This document shows positions 14,627 through 22,119 of a stretch of DNA of 22,977 bases, piece by piece. The position numbers were made by a program, and so were the translations under genes. The notes under the pieces were generated by a model, which worked only from the letters and a program-made list of their open reading frames with translations, had not been told where the DNA came from and ran no database searches. The first letter of the stretch is position 1. Every line of letters starts with the position of its first letter. Source of the stretch: JACROF01 sp964533055 (lineage in GTDB: Bacteria > Patescibacteriota > Microgenomatia > Levybacterales > UBA12049); contig CAZHKZ010000016.1 of the NCBI GenBank assembly GCA_964533055.1, forward strand, positions 1 to 22,977. Reading direction: 5' to 3'.

Positions 14627-15862
14627 ATGACATCAACAAGATCTCTTCTTATTTCCTATTGCATCATCATGGCCACGGCTTTTCTCCGAGTAATATTATA
14701 TGTTGCGCCGTCGGCGCTTGAGGATGGGTTGAACATATCAAAAGTTGCTCGTGTCGAGTCACAGACTGCTTTCAAAGACACATATCATAGCTTCAGGACG
14801 CGTATAGATGGCGCGCAAGTAAGAGTGGTTTTTGATAGATACACAGTCTATCAGCAAGGGGAGATGCTTAAGATAACTGGCAGTATAAGGAATACTGTGC
14901 TGGATAACGATCGGATTATGTCCTCAATCTATAATCCAAAGATAGAAAGAGTATCAGGCTCAGGATTTTTCTATGATCTAAGGATTTGGATCCGTCAAAA
15001 AATCGGCAGTGCCTATGGGTTATATTTGCCCCCAGATGAGGCGCATTTATTAACTGGTATCGTCCTTGGCATCAATAGTGGCTTTTCCTCAGAGTTTATA
15101 GATGCCTTTGCAGTGTCTGGCGTGATGCATGTGATAGCGGCCTCGGGAATGAATGTGACGCTACTTGGTGGATTTATCTCCGGTATTTCTGCTCGATATT
15201 TGAGAAGAAGGACTGCGCTGATACTTACTGTTGGTATGCTTGTAATCTATGCATTCCTTGCAGGTCTTGGAGCCTCAATTGTGCGTGCAACAATTATGGG
15301 GAGTATCGCTTTTGGCGCTGGGATTTTTGGACGACAAAATACCGCAAGGCTAACATTATTGCTGACAGGTCTTATGATGCTTATCGTCTCTCCAGGGCTA
15401 TTTTATGATGTTGGTTTTCAGCTTTCGTTTGCTGCAACAATAGGAATAATGTGGCTAAAGCAGCTCATTCCTAAGATGGGTGGAGTGCTAGGAGAAGACT
15501 TCGGATCTACGCTTTCGGCACAACTAGCCACCTTTCCCATTATTCTGTTTTATTTCCATTCCATTGGCCTGTTTTCACCGATCATTAATCTATTGGTTCT
15601 TTGGATAGTGCCACCTGTCATGATAATGGGGCTAATCGCTGCAATTCTTGGGCTACTATCTCCAGCACTTGGTGGGTTGACAGCATTATCTACTTGGCCC
15701 TTCCTGACATATTTTCTTGTAGTCGTGCGTGAGGGGAGTAAAGTATCTCCATCAGTCATGATAAAGGATCTTCCAGGCTCACTCGTAGCTGCTTATTATC
15801 TCATCCTCTTTAGTGTTTATATGTTGGTAGCCAGGAGGAGAAGGTCAGATGTCCAAGCGTAG
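14627..15862 (+). CDS. comEC: ComEC-type DNA-uptake channel, membrane (Competence) domain only
   Basis: 411 residues. One N-terminal membrane helix and a short OB-like segment (GEMLKITGSIRN) precede the Competence domain, recognisable by LLTGIVLGINSGFSSEFIDA and SGVMHVIAASGMNVTLLGG at about 142-181. About eight to ten hydrophobic helices follow, with RATIMGSIAFGAGIFGRQN and DVGFQLSFAATIGI as further hallmarks. The family forms the channel that imports single-stranded transforming DNA. In most bacteria ComEC carries a metallo-beta-lactamase domain at its C-terminus, but this gene stops after the membrane part (RRRRSDVQA). The hydrolase is encoded by the next gene, overlapping by 14 bases. The overlap and the intact ribosome binding site point to a genuine split rather than a sequencing error. 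The N-terminal helical part also looks reduced. Confidence 0.92.
   Translation: MTSTRSLLISYCIIMATAFLRVILYVAPSALEDGLNISKVARVESQTAFKDTYHSFRTRIDGAQVRVVFDRYTVYQQGEMLKITGSIRNTVLDNDRIMSSIYNPKIERVSGSGFFYDLRIWIRQKIGSAYGLYLPPDEAHLLTGIVLGINSGFSSEFIDAFAVSGVMHVIAASGMNVTLLGGFISGISARYLRRRTALILTVGMLVIYAFLAGLGASIVRATIMGSIAFGAGIFGRQNTARLTLLLTGLMMLIVSPGLFYDVGFQLSFAATIGIMWLKQLIPKMGGVLGEDFGSTLSAQLATFPIILFYFHSIGLFSPIINLLVLWIVPPVMIMGLIAAILGLLSPALGGLTALSTWPFLTYFLVVVREGSKVSPSVMIKDLPGSLVAAYYLILFSVYMLVARRRRSDVQA
15833..15844 (+). promoter_or_regulatory. Shine-Dalgarno region of the split ComEC hydrolase gene
   Basis: AGGAGG (15833-15838) and GAAGG (15840-15844) lie inside the last codons of the channel gene, 10 and 4 bases before ATG 15849. 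They fix the start and support two separate polypeptides. Confidence 0.65.
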
Positions 15863-16709
15863 CCTCATCCTTTTCCCATTATTCATTATTTCATTTTTTA
15901 TATTTCAAACCTGTGTTCAGCTGATTGAGTTCTCAGATAGAAGACTCCATATCATAGTCTGTGATGTTGGTCAGGGAGAGGGGATTTTTATACGGACTCC
16001 AGAGGGCGCCAATATGCTTTTTGATGGGGGTCCTGACGAGTCTATTATCTCCTGTCTCTCACATGTACTTCCAATTTGGGAACGAAGAATCGATCTAGTC
16101 ATGCTGTCTCATCCCCATGCTGATCACTATGAGGGCCTGAAGAGGGTCTTGGGGCGATATGAAGTGAAGCGATTTATCTCTGAGGATGTCTCAGGTAATT
16201 CAGTGGCCTTAGCCTTACTACATGACCTTGTAGATCGTGAGGGAATTGGCTGGCAAATGGTCTACTCAGGAGATAGCTTTGTGACGAGAGATGGCGTCAG
16301 GATCCATGTCGTTGGACCAACAAAAGCATTTCTTGAGAGCAAGCGTCACAGTGGAGTGGTTGATCCATCAGACGTGTCGCTTCAAGTTCTTGTTAGCTAC
16401 AAAGACTTCGATCTTCTTCTCGTTGGGGATAGTAATGTTGATCAGATGGAGGCTGTGCTTGGACAGTCACTGCCTCAGATTGATGTGCTTCAGACGCCTC
16501 ATCATGGATCCAAGAATGGATTAAGTGCTCATGTACTTGATGTCCTTCGTCCAAAGATGGCAACTATATCTGTTGGGAAGAACAATTATGGACATCCCAG
16601 TCCATATACACTGGAACTTTTTAAGAATGCCCATATTTCCTACTGGAGAACAGACTGGGAGGGCGATTTGAAGCTAAGTTCTGACGGTAGATCCTATAAT
16701 CTAAAGTAA
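15849..16709 (+). CDS. ComEC/Rec2-type metallo-beta-lactamase domain protein, membrane-anchored
   Basis: 286 residues. An N-terminal membrane helix (LILFPLFIISFFIFQT, about 6-21) is followed by a metallo-beta-lactamase fold. It opens HIIVCDVGQGEGIFIRTPEG, has the HPHADH metal motif at 88-93, VGDS at 192-195, and the ComEC-typical TPHHGSKNG (216-224) and SVGKNNYGHPSP (241-252). In fused ComEC this domain is thought to degrade the non-transported strand during uptake. The extra helix would keep the hydrolase on the exported side of the membrane beside the channel. AGGAGG and GAAGG lie within 15 bases upstream of ATG 15849, inside the end of the channel gene, supporting translation as a separate protein. 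Confidence 0.9.
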   Translation: MSKRSLILFPLFIISFFIFQTCVQLIEFSDRRLHIIVCDVGQGEGIFIRTPEGANMLFDGGPDESIISCLSHVLPIWERRIDLVMLSHPHADHYEGLKRVLGRYEVKRFISEDVSGNSVALALLHDLVDREGIGWQMVYSGDSFVTRDGVRIHVVGPTKAFLESKRHSGVVDPSDVSLQVLVSYKDFDLLLVGDSNVDQMEAVLGQSLPQIDVLQTPHHGSKNGLSAHVLDVLRPKMATISVGKNNYGHPSPYTLELFKNAHISYWRTDWEGDLKLSSDGRSYNLK

Positions 16710-16737
16710 TTGTTCCCATAGTATATTTTAAGAACAA
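16710..16737 (+). repeat. Possible weak hairpin after the comEC cluster
   Basis: TTGTTC (16710-16715) can pair with GAACAA (16732-16737) over a 16-base loop, right after the stop codon in very AT-rich DNA. It may mark the end of the operon, but it is not a convincing intrinsic terminator. Confidence 0.3.
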
Positions 16738-16797
16738 ATATATATTTATATGTATTTATATAGATATTTACATATCAAAAATTCTATAAATTCAATA

Positions 16798-16806
16798 TGA
16801 TATACT
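16798..16806 (+). promoter_or_regulatory. Extended -10 promoter of orphan cassette A
   Basis: TGATATACT fits TGnTATAAT, in an AT-rich stretch without an obvious -35. It leaves a leader of about 50 bases before ATG 16863, unlike the leaderless neighbours. Confidence 0.45.
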
Positions 16807-16846
16807 TTTTCTGTTAGATTCTACGAGAAGATCAGCATCTATGCAG

Positions 16847-16862
16847 ATGAAAGGGGAAGACG
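16847..16862 (+). promoter_or_regulatory. Strong Shine-Dalgarno of orphan cassette A
   Basis: ATGAAAGGGG (16847-16856) precedes ATG 16863 by 6 bases. The same arrangement (ATGAAGGGG, 6 bases, ATGGA) occurs before orphan gene B. Confidence 0.7.
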
Positions 16863-17348
16863 ATGGAGTCAAGTTCTCTTCCGCGGGATGACTTGAGAGC
16901 AATCGTTGCATCAGTCATCGCTGAATGGCCTCGCCCAGGTCGCGAGATTCAGGCTGCGTTGCATAGGTTGGGACATCTTTCCAACTCAGTTGACGTCCTG
17001 ACATTTGAGGCTATCGCCTCATGTCTGGGAGATTCTGATGGCCAGAAAAAGGTCCTACGAGTCTTTCATGACAAAGTAGTTCATGTGATGTATGAGGCTC
17101 TCCCATTGGGAGCTCAATTCATCATCACAGTCTTGATAGACGAGCCAATACGCTCGGTAAGGATTCGTGACTTCCCGGTTCTTAGAGGAGAGTACCCGGT
17201 GAAGTTGGGACAGTATCGGACTGATCCCAAACACGATCATCGACTCAGTTTCGTTCACCCAAGACTTTGCCTAATGTGCGCTCCAGTAGTCGACTGGCAT
17301 TGGGCAACGGTCGAGTTTCCTGGTGAGGTGTTAATCACCCCCGTCTAA
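16863..17348 (+). CDS. Unrecognised 161-residue protein (orphan cassette A)
   Basis: I do not recognise this protein. It starts at ATG 16863, 6 bases after an AAAGGGG ribosome binding site. No signal peptide, membrane helix or known motif is visible, so it is probably cytoplasmic. The N-terminal half looks helical (DDLRAIVASVIAEW, IQAALHRLGHL). The C-terminal half looks like strands (AQFIITVLI, SVRIRDFPVL) and ends WHWATVEFPGEVLITPV. It has its own extended -10 promoter upstream and a strong hairpin 22 bases downstream, so it is a single-gene unit lying between the comEC hydrolase gene and argS. Its bases appear richer in G and C than its neighbours. The clean regulatory signals argue that it is a real gene despite the lack of a family. 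Confidence 0.75.
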   Translation: MESSSLPRDDLRAIVASVIAEWPRPGREIQAALHRLGHLSNSVDVLTFEAIASCLGDSDGQKKVLRVFHDKVVHVMYEALPLGAQFIITVLIDEPIRSVRIRDFPVLRGEYPVKLGQYRTDPKHDHRLSFVHPRLCLMCAPVVDWHWATVEFPGEVLITPV

Positions 17349-17369
17349 CAATTCGTTTCATTTCGTTCA

Positions 17370-17396
17370 GGGCGGTTCGATATCTTCGGACCGCCC
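17370..17396 (+). terminator. Hairpin terminator of orphan cassette A
   Basis: GGGCGGTTCGA pairs with TCGGACCGCCC (11 base pairs, one G-U) around the loop TATCT. The tail is AAATTT rather than a pure U-run, so it may work in both directions or only moderately. Confidence 0.7.
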
Positions 17397-17467
17397 AAAT
17401 TTCCCTATAAAGATAAATACAATTAAATATTATTGTATATATTTATATACTAATCTACGCACGAGCT

Positions 17468-17513
17468 CTTACATAGTAAAGGCTCTGTAAGTCCTCTTAC
17501 ATACTTCTTACAT
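17468..17513 (+). repeat. Three CTTACAT repeats upstream of argS
   Basis: CTTACAT occurs at 17468-17474, 17496-17502 and 17507-17513. The second forms a TGTAAG-tcct-CTTACA dyad (17486-17501). All lie about 40-85 bases before the argS start, where an activator or repressor could bind. Confidence 0.4.
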
Positions 17514-17541
17514 TTGTCTATGGATTGAGGCTAGAATCATG

Positions 17542-17547
17542 TATAAT
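17542..17547 (+). promoter_or_regulatory. -10 box of argS (TATAAT)
   Basis: A perfect TATAAT, preceded directly by TG, ends 6 bases before ATG 17554. An upstream in-frame ATG at 17539 lies before the -10 box itself and so is unlikely to be translated. Confidence 0.6.
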
Positions 17548-17553
17548 GGATGG

Positions 17554-19299
17554 ATGAAGCACTATTTAGAAAGCGTCGTTAAAAGCGCACTTGATGTCCT
17601 TAATTACCCTCAATTGCCTTTTTCCATTATGGCGACACAGGACCCAACGCATGGAGACTATGCAACAAGCCTCTCATTCTCTTTAGCAAAAGAACTCAAA
17701 AAGAGTCCAAAAGAAATTGCAGATATGATCTGCGCTCAACTAAGTAAAGAAGGTTTATTCGAGAAGATCGAAGTAGCAGGTAATGGATTTATCAATTTTA
17801 CCTTAAGTAATCACATGTTATTTGACGCAATAAAGACAAAGGCTTCTCCATCCTCAGCTGGTAAAAAAGTAATGGTCGAGTTCACTGACCCCAATCCTTT
17901 TAAGGAGTTCCACATAGGTCATCTCTATAGCAATATCGTAGGCGAGTCGATAGCAAGATTGATCGAGTCAACGGGTGCTGAGGTGAGGCGTGCAAATTAT
18001 CAAGGTGATGTTGGGCTGCATGTGGCAAAGGCTATCTGGGGACTTCAGCAACAGATTGCGAATGGCGTTTGGCAGATAGAAGATCTTGAGAAGAGAACGC
18101 CAAAAGAAAAAGCAAAAGCACTTGGTGAGTCATATGCGCTTGGAGCGGGAGCTTATGAGGAGGATCCTATTGCGAAAGAGGAGATCATCGCGATCAATAG
18201 GCAGGTCTATGCGAAAGATCCTGCTGTCCTTGAGATATATACAAAAGGTAGACAGTGGAGTCTGGATTACTTTGAGAGTATTTATGCGCGACTCATGAAC
18301 CCTAAAGATGGCCAAGCATTTGATCGATATTATTTTGAGAGCGAGGCGGGACCAATAGGCCTAGAACTTGTACATCAGCATAAAGATATCTTTAAGGAAA
18401 GCGATGGAGCTATCGTCTTTCCAGGTGAGGATCACGGCCTGCATACAAGGGTCTTTATTAATTCTCTTGGACTTCCTACCTATGAGGCAAAAGAGCTTGG
18501 TCTTGCTATCACCAAGTACAAAGAATTTGCATTTGACCAATCAATTATGGTTACTGGAAATGAGATTAATGAGTACTTCAAGGTGCTTTTGAAAGCACTT
18601 TCGCTTATCGAGCCAGTAGTTGCTGGGAAGATGAAGCATCTCAGTCATGGCATGGTACGACTGCCAGAAGGAAAAATGAGTAGTAGAACTGGCAATGTTG
18701 TGACAGGTGAGTGGCTCTTGGATGAGGCTGTTAATAGAGCTGGAGAAAAAATGCAGGAAAACAAAGAGAAGTTCGTTGAGGATACTAGCGGAGCAATAGC
18801 AGAGATTGTTGGCGTAGGGGCAGTAAAATGGGCCTTACTTAAGGGGAGCATTGGTAAAGATATAGAGTTCACATTTGATGACTCGATCTCTTTTGAAGGC
18901 AACTCAGGGCCTTATATTCAGTACACGTTCGTGAGGACCCAAAGTCTCCTGCAGAAGGCAGGAGTATCCAATGAAAAATCTCAAACATCAAATGCTAAAT
19001 ATGATTGGAATTTTGATATTGGAAATTTGACATTTGAAATTGAAGAGAGAGACTTACTAGTAGCTCTAACGAGATATAACGATATCATTAGCGAGGCTGC
19101 AGAGAAGTTTGCGCCCCATATAGTCACTACTTACCTTTTTGAGCTAGCGCAGAGCTTTAATAACTTCTATCAGAAGCACCCAATACTTAAGGGCGAAGAC
19201 AGTGTTCGAGACTTCAGGCTTGGCCTTACTGCAAAGGTCGGGGAGACAATTAAAAATGGCCTCTATCTTCTTGGGATCAAGACTCCAGATCGCATGTAG
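17554..19299 (+). CDS. argS: Arginyl-tRNA synthetase
   Basis: 581 residues from ATG 17554. The in-frame ATG at 17539 overlaps the promoter and is rejected. The enzyme attaches arginine to tRNA-Arg in the cytoplasm. It has the N-terminal tRNA-recognition domain (about 1-90, with PTHGDYATSLSFSLAKELKK), the class I HIGH motif at 120-123 within DPNPFKEFHIGHLYSN, GDVGLHVAKAIWGL, FPGEDHGLHTRVF, a KMSS motif at 374-377 (EGKMSSRTGNV), and a C-terminal DALR anticodon-binding domain opening GPYIQYTFVRTQSLL. Length matches the family. Just after that opening, about 25 residues (VSNEKSQTSNAKYDWNF and following) are AT-rich and repeat-like, as if a small element had been absorbed in frame. The gene stands alone between two orphan cassettes and appears to be transcribed from its own leaderless promoter. 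A tRNA-Arg gene lies about 2.8 kb downstream. Confidence 0.97.
   Translation: MKHYLESVVKSALDVLNYPQLPFSIMATQDPTHGDYATSLSFSLAKELKKSPKEIADMICAQLSKEGLFEKIEVAGNGFINFTLSNHMLFDAIKTKASPSSAGKKVMVEFTDPNPFKEFHIGHLYSNIVGESIARLIESTGAEVRRANYQGDVGLHVAKAIWGLQQQIANGVWQIEDLEKRTPKEKAKALGESYALGAGAYEEDPIAKEEIIAINRQVYAKDPAVLEIYTKGRQWSLDYFESIYARLMNPKDGQAFDRYYFESEAGPIGLELVHQHKDIFKESDGAIVFPGEDHGLHTRVFINSLGLPTYEAKELGLAITKYKEFAFDQSIMVTGNEINEYFKVLLKALSLIEPVVAGKMKHLSHGMVRLPEGKMSSRTGNVVTGEWLLDEAVNRAGEKMQENKEKFVEDTSGAIAEIVGVGAVKWALLKGSIGKDIEFTFDDSISFEGNSGPYIQYTFVRTQSLLQKAGVSNEKSQTSNAKYDWNFDIGNLTFEIEERDLLVALTRYNDIISEAAEKFAPHIVTTYLFELAQSFNNFYQKHPILKGEDSVRDFRLGLTAKVGETIKNGLYLLGIKTPDRM
18973..19050 (+). repeat. AT-rich repeat-like insertion inside argS
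   Basis: The segment contains CATCAAATG near its start and ACATTTGAAATTG near its end, an imperfect inverted arrangement, with ATTTGA repeated. It is translated in frame in a linker of the DALR region. It recalls dispersed AATTTGA/CATTTGA repeats of other genomes, from memory only. Confidence 0.35.
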
Positions 19300-19374
19300 G
19301 TATCTCCTTCCTCGAAAGAGATTTGCATTCTTAAAAATCCTACTTTTGTACGATGTATTAATGCATTGTGCAAA

Positions 19375-19403
19375 TTGATTCTGTGGTACGTCGGGAGTAT
19401 AAT
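19375..19403 (+). promoter_or_regulatory. Sigma70-type promoter of orphan cassette B (TTGATT-N17-TATAAT)
   Basis: TTGATT (19375-19380) and a perfect TATAAT (19398-19403) are separated by the ideal 17 bases. The leader to ATG 19460 would be about 50 bases. Confidence 0.7.
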
Positions 19404-19447
19404 TTGGCGCATGCTGATGCAGATGCATTGGCGGAACCTGAACAATG

Positions 19448-19459
19448 AAGGGGTTGGTC
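19448..19459 (+). promoter_or_regulatory. Shine-Dalgarno deciding the start of orphan gene B
   Basis: AAGGGG (19448-19453) lies 6 bases before ATG 19460. An in-frame ATG at 19445 sits on the upstream side of this site, so 19460 is the better start. Confidence 0.65.
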
Positions 19460-20089
19460 ATGGACGTAAAGAAGGTAACGCTTCTTGGCACACTGCCAGA
19501 AGCTCTTGTCAGAGCGGGTGTAGTCCCTCCACCAAAGGTGATCGGCAACCTCGAGGACCTTGTTTCACAGGTTGCTGTAGATGCTCACATTGAGTCTCAC
19601 TCGAGAAGAGGATATGTATTCCTGGACATGTCATTCTTGGTCAAGGCTGAGATGGGTCCAGGACATGTAATTACCGCTCAGGTTGATTGTCATTTTGACC
19701 CGAGTCAGCCCCAGTTTGGAATTGACTGGGAATGTTTCGCGAACGGTGGGGAGAGTTTTCTCCTCAAGCCAAGATTGAAAGGTCCGCTATCGCTGGAGCG
19801 TGATCTTGATCCAGAAGCACTCTACTGTCTCAAGTCGATTCTTCTGGGGGTTCCAGCTGATACGGTCGAACTACTTCTCCAGTCGCGACTCAAGTTGGCG
19901 GGGGAGTCAGTCGATCGGGTAGTCTCATGTCCAGTGGAGAGGCTCAAGCTTTTTGGGATATCACAGCCAGCGCTTTGTCGGTGGAGTGAACTGAAGGCTG
20001 ATGCCTTTTCACTTGGGAATGCCGCAGCGCAGGATCTCGATAGGCAATGGGCAGAGCCCGTTGGCGATCGGCCACCCTCACTTGGGTAA
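19460..20089 (+). CDS. Unrecognised 209-residue protein (orphan cassette B)
   Basis: I do not recognise this protein. ATG 19460 is chosen from the ribosome binding site; an upstream in-frame ATG (19445) would add five residues. There is no signal peptide or membrane segment. The N-terminal half contains VTLLGTLPEALVRAGVVPPP and VFLDMSFLVKAEMG, then strand-like VITAQVDCHFDPSQPQFGID. The C-terminal half is helical and Leu-rich (LDPEALYCLKSILLGV, VELLLQSRLKLAG) and ends with a charged, Pro-rich tail. It has a near-ideal promoter and a strong intrinsic terminator, so it is a self-contained unit between argS and the M16 protease gene. Like cassette A, it seems more GC-rich than its neighbours and lacks family motifs. 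No detectable similarity links A and B by eye. Confidence 0.75.
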   Translation: MDVKKVTLLGTLPEALVRAGVVPPPKVIGNLEDLVSQVAVDAHIESHSRRGYVFLDMSFLVKAEMGPGHVITAQVDCHFDPSQPQFGIDWECFANGGESFLLKPRLKGPLSLERDLDPEALYCLKSILLGVPADTVELLLQSRLKLAGESVDRVVSCPVERLKLFGISQPALCRWSELKADAFSLGNAAAQDLDRQWAEPVGDRPPSLG

Positions 20090-20104
20090 TGTCAATTTTT
20101 CGAC

Positions 20105-20147
20105 GCCCTGTCTTTCCTGATCATTTCAGGAGGGGCAGGGCTTTTTT
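20105..20147 (+). terminator. Rho-independent terminator of orphan cassette B
   Basis: GCCCTG (20105-20110) pairs with CAGGGC (20136-20141), enclosing an inner CCTGA/TCAGG stem. The hairpin is followed by TTTTTT. It lies 16 bases after the stop codon. Confidence 0.9.
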
Positions 20148-20169
20148 CGTACGTAGATGTGGCAACATC

Positions 20170-20198
20170 TTGGAAATCCTAAATTGACCTGCTACAAT
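20170..20198 (+). promoter_or_regulatory. Promoter of the M16 protease gene (TTGGAA-N17-TACAAT)
   Basis: TTGGAA (20170-20175) and extended -10 TGCTACAAT (20190-20198) are spaced by 17 bases. The -10 ends 11 bases before ATG 20210, giving a leader of about four or five bases. Confidence 0.65.
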
Positions 20199-20209
20199 AG
20201 CCAAACCTT

Positions 20210-21484
20210 ATGAAATTCAATCGCACAGTCCTCCCCAATGGTCTTCGCCTTATCACTGTTCCTATGCCATCCTTTGAATCTGCTACTGCTCTTGTCATGG
20301 TCGGTGCAGGGAGTCGCTACGAGACCAAGAAGAATAACGGCATCTCACACTTTTTAGAGCACATGGCTTTCAAGGGTACAGAGAAGAGGCCAACATCTAT
20401 GGATATCGCAAGTCTCATTGATGGAATTGGTGGAGAGTTCAATGCATTTACTGGCAAAGAGTATACAGGTTACTATGTAAAATCGGGTAAAAATAATGTA
20501 GAAGTTACCATTGATGTACTTTCTGATATGTTAAAGCATAGTAAGTTAGATCCCATTGAAATTGACAAAGAGAAAGGCGTCATCATCGAGGAAATCAATC
20601 TTTATGAGGATATGCCTATGAGAAAGCTCGGGGATATCTATGAAAATTTACTTTTTGGTGATACTCCGATGGGTTGGGACATAGCTGGGGAGAAAGATAT
20701 CATTCGCTCGATCACAAGGGAAGACTTTGTCTCATACATGGACAGTCTCTATAGCGCTGATAATATGACAGTAGTCGTAGCTGGCGGAATTGATGAAAAA
20801 GAAATACGGGAAATGGTCGGGAAATATTTTGGGGACATGAAAACATTCAAGACCATCAAGGCTCCAGCATACAAGGCAAATCAAAAAAAGCCTCAAGTCC
20901 TTATTGAGAATAAAAAGACAGAGCAGATTCATATCGCACTTGGTGTTCGTACTGTCGATCTCCATAATGACGCAAAGTATCCACTCTCTGTTCTCTCATC
21001 TATCCTTGGTGGCGGTATGAGTTCTCGACTCTTTGATGAGGTGCGTGAGAAGAGGGGGCTAGCGTACTATGTGAGGACATCATCAGATGAGTACGCAGAT
21101 GCTGGAAGTATGGTCACAAGCGCAGGGATCGATCCAAAGAGGGTAAAAGATGCTATCAAAGTCTTGGTAGAGCAGTATGGTCTCGTCGCCACTGGCAAAC
21201 TGGGCATTACAGATGAAGAGCTTAAAAAAGCAAAAGAATATATGAAGGGTCATATGGTATTAGAACTTGAGGATAGTCGCTCTGTCTCCACCTTCTATGC
21301 GCATCAAGAGCTTTTAGAGAAAGAAGTCCTGAATCCTGATGCGATTCTCAAAAAGATTGATGCAGTAACAAAAGATGAAGTAGATGAAGTTGGTAAGAAG
21401 TACTTTAAAGACCAAGGCTTAAATTTGGCTCTTATCGGAAATTTTGAAGATAGACAAGCGCTGGAGGAGTTGCTACAATTATAG
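20210..21484 (+). CDS. M16-family zinc metalloprotease (processing-peptidase-like)
   Basis: 424 residues, the usual length for the single-unit bacterial M16 (PqqL/YmxG/mitochondrial processing peptidase beta) group. The inverted zinc motif HxxEH is HFLEH at 47-51 (H47, catalytic E50, H51). The third ligand is in the EEI segment near 127-128, at the expected distance of about 76 residues. The GGEFNAFTGKEYTGYY strand and the C-terminal half with GGGMSSRLFDEVREKRGLAYY are family hallmarks. The enzyme should degrade or trim short unfolded peptides. No signal peptide is visible, so it is probably cytoplasmic. It is followed after only 2 bases by ndk, so the two may be partly co-transcribed, although ndk also has its own -10 element inside the last codons here. 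Confidence 0.94.
   Translation: MKFNRTVLPNGLRLITVPMPSFESATALVMVGAGSRYETKKNNGISHFLEHMAFKGTEKRPTSMDIASLIDGIGGEFNAFTGKEYTGYYVKSGKNNVEVTIDVLSDMLKHSKLDPIEIDKEKGVIIEEINLYEDMPMRKLGDIYENLLFGDTPMGWDIAGEKDIIRSITREDFVSYMDSLYSADNMTVVVAGGIDEKEIREMVGKYFGDMKTFKTIKAPAYKANQKKPQVLIENKKTEQIHIALGVRTVDLHNDAKYPLSVLSSILGGGMSSRLFDEVREKRGLAYYVRTSSDEYADAGSMVTSAGIDPKRVKDAIKVLVEQYGLVATGKLGITDEELKKAKEYMKGHMVLELEDSRSVSTFYAHQELLEKEVLNPDAILKKIDAVTKDEVDEVGKKYFKDQGLNLALIGNFEDRQALEELLQL
21471..21479 (+). promoter_or_regulatory. Extended -10 promoter of ndk inside the M16 gene end
   Basis: TGCTACAAT is identical to the -10 element of the M16 gene and of the sortase gene. It ends 7 bases before ATG 21487, predicting a leaderless ndk transcript. 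It overlaps the last codons (LLQL) of the protease gene. Confidence 0.55.
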
Positions 21485-21486
21485 CT

Positions 21487-22059
21487 ATGGAAAGAACACT
21501 CGTAGTATTAAAACCTGACGCAGTTGCACGCGGCCTCATGGGCCAGATCATCACTCGTTTTGAAAATGTTGGACTTAAGATGGTAGCAGCTAAGGTTACT
21601 TCAGCACGTCGCGACCTCGTAGAAAAGCATTATCCAGATGATAGAGAAGAATTGTGGGTAGGGATTGGTAATAAGACTCTTGAGAACTATGCTAAATTTG
21701 AGATTGACCCTAAAGAAAGTCTTGGCACAAATGATGCTATGGAAATCGGTAAAATGGTGCGTGTTTGGCTGATGGACTATCTTATGGAAGGTCCAGTTCT
21801 TGCTATGGTGCTTGAGGGGCCACATGCAGTCGAATTAGTTCGCAAGCTCTGTGGTCATACACTCCCACTTGTGTCTGCTCCAGGAACTATTAGGGGAGAT
21901 TTTTCATATGACTCTTCATATCTTGCTAATAGTAGTAAGAGGCCTATCAAAAACCTCATGCATGCTAGTGGCAATGTCGAAGAAGCTGATTACGAAATCC
22001 CATTATGGTTCACTCCGGAGGAGATTCATACCTACAAGCGCATCGGCGAAGTCGTCTAA
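21487..22059 (+). CDS. ndk: Nucleoside diphosphate kinase with internal insertions
   Basis: 190 residues, against about 140-150 for most bacterial Ndk. It transfers the gamma phosphate between nucleoside triphosphates and diphosphates through a phosphohistidine. The N-terminus ERTLVVLKPDAVARGLMGQI, the strand GPVLAMVLEGPHAVELVRKL and the PGTIRGDF loop (132-139) are typical. The catalytic histidine is H159 in NLMHASGN. The usual signature is NxxHGSDS, so here Gly is replaced by Ala and Asp by Asn. About 30 extra residues (near 55-95, WVGIGNKTLENYAKFEIDP and following) lie before the GPV strand, and a smaller insertion (SYDSSYLANSSKRPIK) precedes the active-site histidine. These presumably decorate the fold and may alter oligomer contacts. 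Confidence 0.95.
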   Translation: MERTLVVLKPDAVARGLMGQIITRFENVGLKMVAAKVTSARRDLVEKHYPDDREELWVGIGNKTLENYAKFEIDPKESLGTNDAMEIGKMVRVWLMDYLMEGPVLAMVLEGPHAVELVRKLCGHTLPLVSAPGTIRGDFSYDSSYLANSSKRPIKNLMHASGNVEEADYEIPLWFTPEEIHTYKRIGEVV

Positions 22060-22080
22060 TCTCCTTTCCTCCTCATTTTA

Positions 22081-22109
22081 TTGGTCTAGTACGATCTCCA
22101 TGGTACAAT
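22081..22109 (+). promoter_or_regulatory. Promoter of tRNA-Arg (TTGGTC-N17-TACAAT)
   Basis: TTGGTC (22081-22086) and extended -10 TGGTACAAT (22101-22109) are 17 bases apart. The -10 ends 10 bases before the tRNA 5' end. Confidence 0.6.
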
Positions 22110-22119
22110 ATTCACCTAT

